43,641 nt of DNA. It comes from a virus. Under the pieces are notes generated by a model. It had not been told where the DNA came from. It made no database searches and saw nothing but the letters and a program-made list of their open reading frames with translations. Below are positions 25,466 through 31,671 of the stretch, piece after piece (within the stretch, counting starts at the first letter, position 1; every line of letters starts with the position of its first letter). Position numbers and translations under genes: made by a program. The DNA is taken from IMG/VR virus record IMGVR_UViG_3300025120_000127, positions 1 to 43,641 of that record; one strand, given 5' to 3'.

Positions 25466-25872
25466 GCTCGACTCCCGTTCATTATTTTATCATATTCATC
25501 TTTATTGCCCATACATTCTTCAGCAATCTTTTCTGTCCAATCAAAATGTTTCATTGGTGTAGATTCTTCTTCACAATTAACACATTGATAATAATCATTT
25601 TTAACGATTATTTTTTTTGTATTCATATCTCTCCAGACTTGTTCTTGCACTTCTTCTGAGCCACAATAACCACAAACCCACATATCATCCATATCTTTGC
25701 TTTCAGATTCGTGTGTATTGTCGAATTTATCAAGTTCTTCCCAAGTTTCCGCATTATCGTAGTCATCAGTATCTACTGATTTTTTTAATAATCCTATTTT
25801 AAATACGATATTGTTTTTGTTTAAAGGTCCTTCGTGTTCTATACTCCATGTTTCATCTTCGTTTTTCGTCAC
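25462..25872 (-). CDS. Zinc-ribbon protein (136 aa)
   Basis: GTG at 25872 follows AAGGAG. The N-terminal 60 residues are acidic and poorly structured. A zinc ribbon follows: C-G-Y-C at about 69-72 and C-V-N-C about 25 residues later, with beta hairpin EEVQEQVWRDMN and DYYQCVNCEEE between. The C-terminus is helical. Phage zinc ribbons bind nucleic acids or proteins such as RNA polymerase, so it could be an early regulator; this is a possibility only. Confidence 0.75.
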   Translation of the reverse strand: MTKNEDETWSIEHEGPLNKNNIVFKIGLLKKSVDTDDYDNAETWEELDKFDNTHESESKDMDDMWVCGYCGSEEVQEQVWRDMNTKKIIVKNDYYQCVNCEEESTPMKHFDWTEKIAEECMGNKDEYDKIMNGSRA

Positions 25873-25993
25873 GTTTTCTCCTTATACTACTTATATTATT
25901 GAAATACATAAATTCAAAGCCTAGATTACTTAATTTGTCAATAAGTTTTCCTATTCTTTCTTGTAATTCAAATGCTTTTTCAGCTTTACTCAT
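25853..25993 (-). CDS. Small helical protein (46 aa)
   Basis: The frame starts at ATG 25993, overlapping the previous stop by eight bases, and ends 20 bases inside the zinc-ribbon gene. It encodes an N-terminal amphipathic helix (SKAEKAFELQERIGKLIDKL) and a basic end (SSIRRKRDEKR). The overlaps and the helical content argue that it is translated. No function can be given. Confidence 0.6.
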   Translation of the reverse strand: MSKAEKAFELQERIGKLIDKLSNLGFEFMYFNNISSIRRKRDEKRR

Positions 25994-26243
25994 TTGCGTC
26001 CTCCTCTTTGACGTAATATTGCATTATCCATTGCTTATCTTTTCTATGATGTCTTATTGGTACTCCTTGAAAGATATGCCATGCTCTACCGTATTTTTTA
26101 GCAAACGATTCAGCACGTTCTGTATCTTCATCACTCCAAGGTTCAATGAAAGTCATTTTTTGCATTCTTTCTTGAATTGTATCATTTTGCTTGACATTTT
26201 TATAATGCCAAGCTTTTTCACGTTTATTCAAACCTATCCCCAA
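25986..26243 (-). CDS. Hypothetical protein (up to 85 aa)
   Basis: The start is uncertain. TTG at 26243 overlaps the previous gene, while TTG at 26231 follows GGGGATAGG and would give 81 residues. The sequence has an aromatic, histidine- and basic-rich C-terminal half (YGRAWHIFQGVPIRHHRKDKQ) and a mostly helical N-terminal half. No homologue is recognised. It is part of the tightly overlapping run from 26619 down to 24829. Confidence 0.6.
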   Translation of the reverse strand: MGIGLNKREKAWHYKNVKQNDTIQERMQKMTFIEPWSDEDTERAESFAKKYGRAWHIFQGVPIRHHRKDKQWIMQYYVKEEDANE

Positions 26244-26428
26244 CCTTCATCTTTTAAACCTAACTCATCAATAGCTTTAGTAGCTTCTTCTTCGCCATGT
26301 TTATTATGTATTTTGTTTAACAATATACCAATCATATTGCTTGAATAAGGTTTTTCATCAAGAGTAAGTACTAACTCTTTTATACTTTTTCTTAAATCTG
26401 TTAATGATTCATTTATCAATCTACTCAT
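26234..26428 (-). CDS. Small helical protein (64 aa)
   Basis: ATG overlaps the upstream stop by ATGA. Composition is helical (SLTDLRKSIKELVLTLDEK, then a second helix, then a charged end DELGLKDEGWG). Such small helical proteins are frequent early phage proteins that bind host factors, but nothing in the sequence identifies a partner. Confidence 0.65.
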   Translation of the reverse strand: MSRLINESLTDLRKSIKELVLTLDEKPYSSNMIGILLNKIHNKHGEEEATKAIDELGLKDEGWG

Positions 26429-26619
26429 TTTTTCCTCGTTTCTTTTATTTTAATTAATAATGGTTTTGCTAACTCTTCTAATTGATTAAGATCTAGCCAA
26501 CCACCAGCTTTAAAGTTTTCAGTTGCTTTCCAATCAGCATAAGCTTTATAGCCTAATATTATTTCTATTTGATCTAAATTCGGTGTTTTTATTTCATTTC
26601 CTTCTTTACGCCATTCCAT
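26425..26619 (-). CDS. Small protein (64 aa)
   Basis: Start ATG has AAGGAG ten bases upstream. Sequence is mixed, with two tryptophans in DWKATENFKAGGWLDL and a helical, basic C-terminus ending KIKETRKK. The gene follows a 199-base gap with two inverted repeats, so it may be the first gene of a sub-operon running leftward to 24829. Confidence 0.65.
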   Translation of the reverse strand: MEWRKEGNEIKTPNLDQIEIILGYKAYADWKATENFKAGGWLDLNQLEELAKPLLIKIKETRKK

Positions 26620-26636
26620 TTGTTTCTCCTTATTTT

Positions 26637-26693
26637 ATTCAGAACTGAGGTAGCTTTACACGTGCTCAATCTATCGCTACCTCTATTCTGATT
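26637..26693. repeat. Inverted pair of the CTACCTC-NN-TTCT motif
   Basis: GAGGTAGC at 26647-26654 pairs with GCTACCTC at 26676-26683. Outside each, after two unmatched bases, CAGAA (26640-26644) pairs with TTCTG (26686-26690). The same 15-base pattern forms the arms of the large repeat in the divergent region at 30144-30227, but there the two copies point the other way. A protein-binding site is the simplest reading. Confidence 0.6.
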
Positions 26694-26695
26694 TA

Positions 26696-26739
26696 AGTCA
26701 CTCAGGAACTTGTTTAACACAAGGAACTGTAATGTGACT
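26696..26739. repeat. Nested inverted repeat
   Basis: AGTCAC at 26696-26701 pairs with GTGACT at 26734-26739 and encloses a small hairpin CTTGT/ACAAG (26709-26713, 26719-26723). GTTCCT-like direct repeats flank the inner hairpin on the minus strand. It lies in the gap upstream of the 64-residue gene. A short open frame also covers it, so either structure or peptide may be the functional item. Confidence 0.35.
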
Positions 26740-26802
26740 ATTATTACTCATCTTTTGCAACCGTAATAAGATTATCCTGTTATCGGACCACTTATATGGC
26801 AC
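26698..26802 (-). CDS. Possible mini-protein (34 aa, or 17 aa from ATG)
   Basis: A frame runs from GTG at 26802 (or ATG at 26751) to TGA at 26698-26700. The C-terminal part reads MSNNSHITVPCVKQVPE. There is no convincing ribosome-binding site for either start, and the region also carries inverted repeats. I list it because the surrounding gap is otherwise empty and this genome uses many tiny genes. Confidence 0.25.
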   Translation of the reverse strand: MPYKWSDNRIILLRLQKMSNNSHITVPCVKQVPE

Positions 26803-26818
26803 TAAAAGATTATTGTAA

Positions 26819-27151
26819 TTATTTACTTGTTTTACCTACTCTATACATCCATGGTTCTGGTGACATACAAACTAACCAGTCTTTCATAGATGGTATATGG
26901 CCGCAGTCTTCTCTTACGTGTTGTTCTGCAACGTAACGAACTGGTATTTTCCTACCATTTGATAATATTATATATTTACCAAATGTATCAATACACCAAC
27001 CAATACCGTCTGAATGATGTCTCATAGCTCGATGTGTAACATCTGCAAAACCTCTTTTGCTGTCATCAAACCAATGATGAATAGCGATGTAATCATCTAC
27101 ATTACCTCCCCATTTTTTGACACTACTTTTGCTATGAAATAACGGATCCAT
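26819..27151 (-). CDS. DUF6915-like histidine-rich protein (110 aa)
   Basis: Sequence pattern: DPLFHSKSSVKKWGG, DYIAIHHWFDDSK with a histidine pair at 25-26, HRAMRHHSDGI (40-50), then IPVRYVAEQHVRED and IPSMKDWL. From memory this matches DUF6915, a small family in phages and bacteria with conserved histidines and no known function. The histidines could bind metal. It starts at an ATG overlapping the previous stop by one base. Confidence 0.75.
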   Translation of the reverse strand: MDPLFHSKSSVKKWGGNVDDYIAIHHWFDDSKRGFADVTHRAMRHHSDGIGWCIDTFGKYIILSNGRKIPVRYVAEQHVREDCGHIPSMKDWLVCMSPEPWMYRVGKTSK

Positions 27152-28179
27152 TATTTAACCCTACCAACGTTATCAAAGAACTCTACAAGTTGATAGATTT
27201 TCTCTCTATCTTTCTTGATGTTAAAATCCAACGTTCTTTCATCGTGAGGTTTAATCTTGAGTTCGTTTCTAACAAAATCAAACAATTTATCTCTATGATC
27301 AGATCTAATTAATGATGCTGTTTCATATGTATTAACATCAACAACATTTTGATTCTGTTCGACATTTACTTCAATATCAAACTTAGGATTTTTCTTTAAA
27401 TCAGCATCATCTTGTTCTACAATTTTGTATTGTATTGTATTTGAGCTGCCTTCGTTTATTTCCCATCCACCTGTTAATTGACTGTATGCATGTGATTCTA
27501 TACCAGACCATTGTTTTTGATTGACACCTGGCCATTGTAGTAATACACCATGAAGTGTATTTGAATGCCATGCACCTGGTAAGTAATTTACTTCGACTGG
27601 TTTACTAACAAATCTAAATAGATTTACGATTCTATCTTGAGTGTTAATATCGTGAACAATCCATGCATTGTTTTCACTTGTTACATGTAATTCATTTACT
27701 GCTAGTAAACTTCTTGAAACGTATGCAAAGAACTCTTGACTACTCTCAATATCTGTTCTTTGATCAAATATACTTTCAAATTGTTGTCTACTATCGTATT
27801 TGTTTCCACTAATATCCCATTCTTGTTTTGTTTCATCTTGATAGTTTTTACGTAACTGCAATGTCATAGTTTCATAATGAACACCTAATTCATCTGCATT
27901 TTCATCGTAAAAAGTTACACCTTCGATTCCACCATCGTCGTGTGAACCATCAATCTGTAATTCCACAATCCTAATATCAGTATTTTTGTAAATCATTTGA
28001 AAATAGTCACATAGTTCTATATTCTTAGTTTTACTTCTAAGCATATTTCCAAATTGACTAATTTCATGCCACGATTTACCGTCTACCAATGGACCATTAC
28101 CTCTTTTACCAAAAGCCTTGTTACTTGCTTTTGAGTAATTAACTTTTAAGTTGTTAATAACTTTTACTTCGTTGTACAT
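27151..28179 (-). CDS. Hypothetical protein (342 aa), possibly two DUF6878-like parts
   Basis: The ATG lies after ATGGAGGAATCT and overlaps the previous stop by 16 bases. Two stretches look like a known small phage domain: IDGSHDDGGIEGV near residues 76-88 and TGGWEINEGSSNTIQY near 235-250, both reminiscent of DUF6878. The rest is mixed alpha/beta with a basic, helical C-terminus. It is the largest unidentified early gene. The family suggestion is weak; no catalytic motif is visible. Confidence 0.7.
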   Translation of the reverse strand: MYNEVKVINNLKVNYSKASNKAFGKRGNGPLVDGKSWHEISQFGNMLRSKTKNIELCDYFQMIYKNTDIRIVELQIDGSHDDGGIEGVTFYDENADELGVHYETMTLQLRKNYQDETKQEWDISGNKYDSRQQFESIFDQRTDIESSQEFFAYVSRSLLAVNELHVTSENNAWIVHDINTQDRIVNLFRFVSKPVEVNYLPGAWHSNTLHGVLLQWPGVNQKQWSGIESHAYSQLTGGWEINEGSSNTIQYKIVEQDDADLKKNPKFDIEVNVEQNQNVVDVNTYETASLIRSDHRDKLFDFVRNELKIKPHDERTLDFNIKKDREKIYQLVEFFDNVGRVK

Positions 28180-28400
28180 TTAGATTCCTCCATTATTTTG
28201 TGATCTTCACGTTTTTGTTCGTATGAACAATCCCATGCTGCTGCAACATAATATGTTACTATGTTCTGAATTTCATACGCTTCTTTATTGCTTCCCAATA
28301 AGAATTGAACGAATTCATCAAGTTTTTGCATTTCAATGTCACGTTCTTTGGCTTTAGCCTTGAACTTGTCATAATGCAAAGTCGTTTTATTTTTAGCCAT
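28164..28400 (-). CDS. Hypothetical protein (78 aa)
   Basis: The ATG has a strong AGAAGGGAG upstream. The product is basic at the start (AKNKTTLHYDKFKAKAKERD) and helical, with two cysteines in the C-terminal half. Its 5' part lies inside the 3' part of the MazG-like frame for about 142 bases. One or both frames may be affected by a sequencing frameshift. No family recognised. Confidence 0.65.
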   Translation of the reverse strand: MAKNKTTLHYDKFKAKAKERDIEMQKLDEFVQFLLGSNKEAYEIQNIVTYYVAAAWDCSYEQKREDHKIMEESKCTTK

Positions 28401-28591
28401 TTAGACTCCCTTCTTTGTATTTCGATTATCTTTGCCGCTAGATATACTGCTAAATCTAACGCTTCCTCTAAAGAATCAGTCATATGATCTCTAGTGTCAT
28501 TTAATGGTACTTGCGCACCATGTTCTATTGCACCTGCATCAAGTCGTTTTTGTATCAATGCAAGTATCAAATCATTATTCTTCGGTTTCAT
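28259..28591 (-). CDS. MazG-like / nucleotide-pyrophosphohydrolase-like protein, unusual C-terminus
   Basis: Residues 1-62 look like a typical small phage protein with QKRLDAGAIEHGAQVPL followed by SLEEALDLAVYLAAKIIEI, the E-E-x-x-D helix pattern of all-alpha NTP pyrophosphatases (MazG/dUTPase class), which lower unwanted nucleotides. Start ATG follows TTGGAGG. After RRES the frame continues 47 more codons inside the next gene in a different phase and the residues there look random. The true end may be near the next gene's start, with a frameshift or a natural long overlap. Confidence 0.55.
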   Translation of the reverse strand: MKPKNNDLILALIQKRLDAGAIEHGAQVPLNDTRDHMTDSLEEALDLAVYLAAKIIEIQRRESKWLKIKRLCIMTSSRLKPKNVTLKCKNLMNSFNSYWEAIKKRMKFRT

Positions 28592-28623
28592 AGTTTTTCC
28601 TCCAACTAAGTTTATTTAATACA

Positions 28624-28654
28624 TATGCTAACTATTCGACAAATAATTAGCATA
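28624..28654 (-). promoter_or_regulatory. 13-pair RNA hairpin upstream of the MazG-like gene
   Basis: On the minus strand TATGCTAATTATT, a five-base loop and AATAGTTAGCATA pair fully, with one U-G pair; on the plus strand that pair is an A-C mismatch. It occupies the gap between 28591 and 28672. A competing pairing (ATTCGA/TCGAAT) exists, so the element may switch. No T-run follows it. Confidence 0.5.
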
Positions 28655-28671
28655 CATATTGTTCGAATGCA

Positions 28672-28929
28672 TTATCTATGCATTTCCGCTTCATAGAAGG
28701 AAGGTTCTACAAAATCTTCTTCAGTAGTTTCAACAATGTTGCCAATACTATCAATTGATTCAACCTTCCATCTTCCATGTTGTTCTGCTTTTTTTGTAAA
28801 GTGCGCTTTTAAGTGACTGATTTCTCTTTTAGAATCAACACAACAAGGTTCAAAGATATCTAATTCCCTTGTTGCTGCGTTACTTGCTGCAATCGTCTCT
28901 CTACAATATTTGCATACCATTTGTAACAT
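28672..28929 (-). CDS. Hypothetical protein with cysteine clusters (85 aa)
   Basis: The N-terminus has C-K-Y-C and a later C-C-V-D pair, which with nearby histidine could form a zinc site. The middle is basic and helical, the end acidic. The ATG overlaps the previous stop by one base; a second ATG 12 bases later is also possible. No family recognised. It may bind nucleic acid. Confidence 0.65.
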   Translation of the reverse strand: MLQMVCKYCRETIAASNAATRELDIFEPCCVDSKREISHLKAHFTKKAEQHGRWKVESIDSIGNIVETTEEDFVEPSFYEAEMHR

Positions 28930-29144
28930 TACTTACTCCCTTCAACGACATTATAATATATTGCCCACATATATTTTAACGACATTCGTTTTTTAACTGT
29001 AATAAGCTTATCATCGAACGCTTTGCTGGTATTCAAAGTGCTAAGATCTACCTTGTATCTATCTTTGAACCATTTGCAAAACGCTGATGAGTGTTCTAAC
29101 TTAGTATAGTATAGATGATCCTTTGCTGAATATAATTCTTTCAA
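28929..29144 (-). CDS. Hypothetical protein (71 aa, TTG start)
   Basis: TTG at 29144 follows the previous stop directly, with AGAGATA upstream. The product is helical and basic, rich in Y, K and W (KWFKDRYKVDLSTL, KKRMSLKYMWAIYYN). The C-terminus is GSK. It is one of several small unidentified early proteins. No function can be given. Confidence 0.65.
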   Translation of the reverse strand: MKELYSAKDHLYYTKLEHSSAFCKWFKDRYKVDLSTLNTSKAFDDKLITVKKRMSLKYMWAIYYNVVEGSK

Positions 29145-29336
29145 CTAAGATATCTCTATTTTGATACTACGTTTCTTAGCTTGGACATTAACTAAGGTGA
29201 TATCTGTGTCTGTGCCATAGCTACCTTCTGTGCCATAGCCTACTGCGTGTCCTTCCTTGACATAGTTATCTACTGGTTTTAGTTCATCACTATCATCATC
29301 GATGACTATGGTGAACGTTGGTTGCTTATCTTTCAT
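29145..29336 (-). CDS. Hypothetical protein (63 aa)
   Basis: ATG at 29336 overlaps the end of the mini membrane protein gene by 11 bases. The N-terminal third is acidic (IDDDSDELKPVD), the rest beta-rich with glycine-tyrosine pairs (AVGYGTEGSYGTD) and a basic end. It may be a small beta protein or disordered. No family recognised; the ribosome-binding site is weak. Confidence 0.6.
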   Translation of the reverse strand: MKDKQPTFTIVIDDDSDELKPVDNYVKEGHAVGYGTEGSYGTDTDITLVNVQAKKRSIKIEIS

Positions 29337-29415
29337 TGTCTGTGATACGTTTCATTTCACTGAACCATATGCTGACTAATGCTACTATAAGCAATATTAT
29401 TAACATTGTTTTCAT
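29326..29415 (-). CDS. 29-residue single-pass membrane peptide
   Basis: ATG follows AGAAGGGAGAT. The product begins MKTMLIILLIVALVSIWF, a full hydrophobic segment, and ends in a charged tail (SEMKRITDNER). Very small membrane proteins of this kind in phages act as holin-like, superinfection-exclusion or host-membrane modulators; which applies here is unknown. It lies at the head of the small early genes. Confidence 0.6.
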   Translation of the reverse strand: MKTMLIILLIVALVSIWFSEMKRITDNER

Positions 29416-29675
29416 GTGTATCTCCCTTCTAGAGTTTTTATTTGATCTGTTATGTAAGGTGTCACCAACCATCGTAACGTTATCATATGTTATTGATATA
29501 CTAACTTATATGAAGATACAAGAGGTATGTTGCTACGATGATTGGCAATACTATTTTATTGATTACTACTAACACTTACAAGTAGTTTTTTGTAAGGTAT
29601 TATAATATGTACTCGGAATAGACATTACTGCCTACTCCGAATACGGGGATTGGATTACACGCTAATGTGCAATCA
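29416..29675. other. Non-coding gap of 260 bases with hairpins
   Basis: No convincing gene is seen. Two structures are present: CTTACAA/TTGTAAG (29575-29581, 29590-29596) and TCGGAATAG/CTACTCCGA (29613-29621, 29632-29640). The second has one A-C mismatch that becomes a G-U pair on the minus-strand RNA. The rest is AT-rich, with an AACGTTA sequence near 29472. It is upstream of the membrane-peptide gene. Confidence 0.5.
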
Positions 29676-30080
29676 TTACATCTGGGTACGCTTGACCGCA
29701 ACCCTCGGTGATATGAATATGCTATGACTACGCACATTAGTCGTAGGGTTTACATAGCACGTTTGCTCTCTGTCGTTCTGATCCTTAGTGTCGGATATAT
29801 TCCAATCCTTGCTATCGACAAATGCAGCAAAGGCGTCATACTGTGCACTATCTTTAAGCAGGTTACTATCTGCTACAAAGGCAACACGTATGCTAGTAAA
29901 GTCTTCGCCTTTGTTGTCTTTGTTGATGTGTGCAAGATGCTCAGTAAGTGCGTTGGCATCTTTAAGCGGACTTAGTGCTCCGTCTTCCACTCTCTTACTG
30001 TCGGGTAGTCGTGCTCCCTTGAACCAGTAATTGATGCCAATCACTTCTGACATCTTAATCTCTTGTGTAGTATTTTTCAT
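29676..30080 (-). CDS. Hypothetical first protein of the leftward cluster (134 aa)
   Basis: The ATG has ATAGGAGGGACA upstream, one of the best ribosome-binding sites in the window. The sequence is mixed alpha/beta with acidic stretches (DSKRVEDGALSP, KDQNDREQ). By eye, base composition is less AT-rich than that of its neighbours. As the first gene after the divergent control region it is likely expressed very early, a position where phages often place host-takeover or anti-defence proteins. No homologue is recognised, so any role is inference. Confidence 0.65.
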   Translation of the reverse strand: MKNTTQEIKMSEVIGINYWFKGARLPDSKRVEDGALSPLKDANALTEHLAHINKDNKGEDFTSIRVAFVADSNLLKDSAQYDAFAAFVDSKDWNISDTKDQNDREQTCYVNPTTNVRSHSIFISPRVAVKRTQM

Positions 30081-30310
30081 TATTGTCCCTCCTATGGGTA
30101 CGTGATTTATATTGTGATGGTTTATCCACCAAAAAGAGTGCAGCTACCTCGATTCTTAATTGAGATTAATACTATCAGATAAATTCAACGTAATCGTAGG
30201 ATTAATATCAATTAAGAAGGGAGGTAGGTGGTATATATACTACGTACACGCATTCTACAGTAATTTTTTAAACTATTGTAAGTAACCAATAAAAATCCAT
30301 AAGTTATATT
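30081..30310. promoter_or_regulatory. Divergent control region with long inverted repeat
   Basis: Leftward and rightward gene blocks begin on either side. Arms 30144-30170 and 30201-30227 pair at 24 of 27 positions around a 30-base spacer: CTACCTC, TTCTTAATTGA and ATTAAT, each matched. The outer part of each arm is the CTACCTC-NN-TTCT motif also found at 26637-26693. CCACC at 30126-30130 and GGTGG at 30227-30231 add a possible further match. The mispairs are not G-U, so a DNA-binding role (operator, promoter or origin) fits better than an RNA role. Confidence 0.6.
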
Positions 30311-30529
30311 ATGAAACACCTTGATAAGATATTAATGTTCTTAAAAGAAAATAAATTTTTAGAAAAATTCAATCAGGATACTAAAGAGTGGGAATCTGTT
30401 GAAATAGATATATCTGATCCAGAAATTTTAGAAACGTTAGAGATTATGTCATCTGAGATGGCGATAACGATTAAAAGAGAAAAAATGAGAACAGGTTTAG
30501 ATAAAATTAAAGATGAAGATAAAAATTGA
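30311..30529 (+). CDS. Small acidic/helical protein (72 aa)
   Basis: First gene of the rightward packaging block. No clear ribosome-binding site precedes the ATG (AAGTTATATT), so the start could be elsewhere or translation leaderless-like. The product is charged and helical, with a central acidic VEIDISDPEILETLEIM segment and a lysine-rich end. No family is recognised. Confidence 0.55.
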   Translation: MKHLDKILMFLKENKFLEKFNQDTKEWESVEIDISDPEILETLEIMSSEMAITIKREKMRTGLDKIKDEDKN

Positions 30530-30539
30530 TTGTAAGGTA

Positions 30540-30611
30540 TTAACGTTAATAGTAACGTTAAGGGATACATTAATTATTTAGATAATTAATTACGTAAAGG
30601 AGAAACGTTAA
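30540..30611 (+). promoter_or_regulatory. Three AACGTTAA copies and a hairpin before the 74-aa gene
   Basis: AACGTTAA occurs at 30542, 30554 and 30604, three times in about 71 bases. Between the second and third, ATTAATTAT (30569-30577) and ATAATTAAT (30582-30590) form a perfect nine-pair hairpin with a four-base loop. AAAGGAG and the ATG of the next gene follow. The palindromic core suggests a protein-binding site. Confidence 0.45.
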
Positions 30612-30835
30612 TGGCAATGCCACGAAAAAATAATAAACCTACTTTAAAAGAAGTAATGGCTATCATGGGTAAGATGATGATACACTTAGAAACTTTGAAG
30701 GCTGATATTGTTAACAATGCTAGAGTAGTAGACGAGTATATACAGTTCCAGGGTGATAAAGACGGGTTCATGCAATATTTAAAAGATAAACTAGATATAG
30801 ATGATAAAGATAACAAAAAAACTAAAGATAAATAA
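30611..30835 (+). CDS. Small coiled-coil protein preceding the small terminase
   Basis: Good AAAGGAG upstream. The N-terminus is basic (MAMPRKNNKPTLKE), then a helix with heptad character (MAIMGKMMIHLETLKADIV), then an acidic-basic tail. Similar short helical proteins are, from memory, common just ahead of terminase genes in marine podophages. The role is unknown; it overlaps the next gene by 35 bases. Confidence 0.7.
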   Translation: MAMPRKNNKPTLKEVMAIMGKMMIHLETLKADIVNNARVVDEYIQFQGDKDGFMQYLKDKLDIDDKDNKKTKDK

Positions 30836-31577
30836 ATATAAAGCTAAAGACTATAAGGTTTATACTCCTGAAGAGTCTAAGGGTAAACCATATAAGCATT
30901 GGCAGAAATGTTATCCAGGTGAACTAGGTGTTAGTGATGACGGCTATGTAAGCGAATGTATTTACAGGAAAGAGTATAAGAATGGTATAGAGATGACATT
31001 CCCTTACGGTAGGCAATGGTTAGGACATAATAGACGATTAGAGTTTGAACCACGTTGGCGTACAAAAAATTTTAATACAGTATCTACTAAGTCTTATACT
31101 GAAATAGAAGCTAAAAGTAAACGTGCAGAACTAGCAGTAGATAGTTATCTGGCGTACAAAATGGCAGGAGAATCGCCCGATCTATCTGTAATTGGTAAGT
31201 TGTATAGACCAGACCAGAAAGAACCTGAGATTGCTGCAAAAAGATTATTGAAGTCTAAGGAGGTTAAGAAGATGATTAAAGATAAGTTAAAAGATATACT
31301 AGTAGAAAAAGGAATTGATGAAGGTTTTGTATTAGATGTTATGAAAGATGCTATTGTAGTAGCTAAGATGAAAGAGAACAGTGGCGATATGATTCGTGCT
31401 GCTAAAGAACTATCTGTGTTTGTAGATATGCAACCTAAAAACAAACAAGTTACCGAAACATTAGAAATGGACATCTCACATCAAATAGGAAATCAATTTG
31501 AAACACAAAAGAAAAAACTAAAAGCAACGCAAAAGAAAGAGCTCCCTAATGGAGAAACGGATAGTATTACAGGGTAA
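30801..31577 (+). CDS. Probable small terminase subunit
   Basis: The product has 258 residues, about the size of large-type small terminases. The N-terminal third contains G-V-S-D-D-G-Y-V and YGRQW segments, an unfamiliar beta part. Residues about 120-215 are helical (SVIGKLYRPDQKEPEIAAKR, KEVKKMIKDKL, DVMKDAIVVAKM), fitting the DNA-binding and oligomerisation helices of TerS. The C-terminus is basic. Position directly ahead of the large subunit, with one mini-gene between, supports the call. The start overlaps the preceding gene; no better ATG is obvious. Confidence 0.65.
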   Translation: MIKITKKLKINKYKAKDYKVYTPEESKGKPYKHWQKCYPGELGVSDDGYVSECIYRKEYKNGIEMTFPYGRQWLGHNRRLEFEPRWRTKNFNTVSTKSYTEIEAKSKRAELAVDSYLAYKMAGESPDLSVIGKLYRPDQKEPEIAAKRLLKSKEVKKMIKDKLKDILVEKGIDEGFVLDVMKDAIVVAKMKENSGDMIRAAKELSVFVDMQPKNKQVTETLEMDISHQIGNQFETQKKKLKATQKKELPNGETDSITG

Positions 31578-31671
31578 AGAAAATAATTTGTTAGTATTTT
31601 TAGCCACCTTAATACAGGTAGCTGAAGATATGAACTTGGATGTAACTATAATTATAGATGAACAAAAATAA
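31549..31671 (+). CDS. Mini-protein between the terminase genes (40 aa)
   Basis: A frame starting MEKRIVLQGKENNLLVFL overlaps the end of the small terminase by 29 bases and the start of the large terminase by 14. AAAGAG lies before the ATG. The sequence is hydrophobic in the middle and could form a helix. It may couple translation of the two subunits. No function known. Confidence 0.6.
   Translation: MEKRIVLQGKENNLLVFLATLIQVAEDMNLDVTIIIDEQK

Noticed and set aside
25848-26348. 166-codon plus-strand frame across several minus-strand mini-genes
   Set aside because: Very hydrophobic low-complexity antisense translation; the minus-strand genes have proper ribosome-binding sites and overlaps.
30271-30310. 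Sigma70 promoter just ahead of the first rightward gene
   Set aside because: TTGTAA is present, but no good -10 box occurs at 16-18 bases spacing before the ATG.
29590-30545. TTGTAAGGTATTA repeated at 29590 and 30530
   Set aside because: A pair of 13-base matches is expected by chance in an AT-rich window of this size; no associated features beyond non-coding position.
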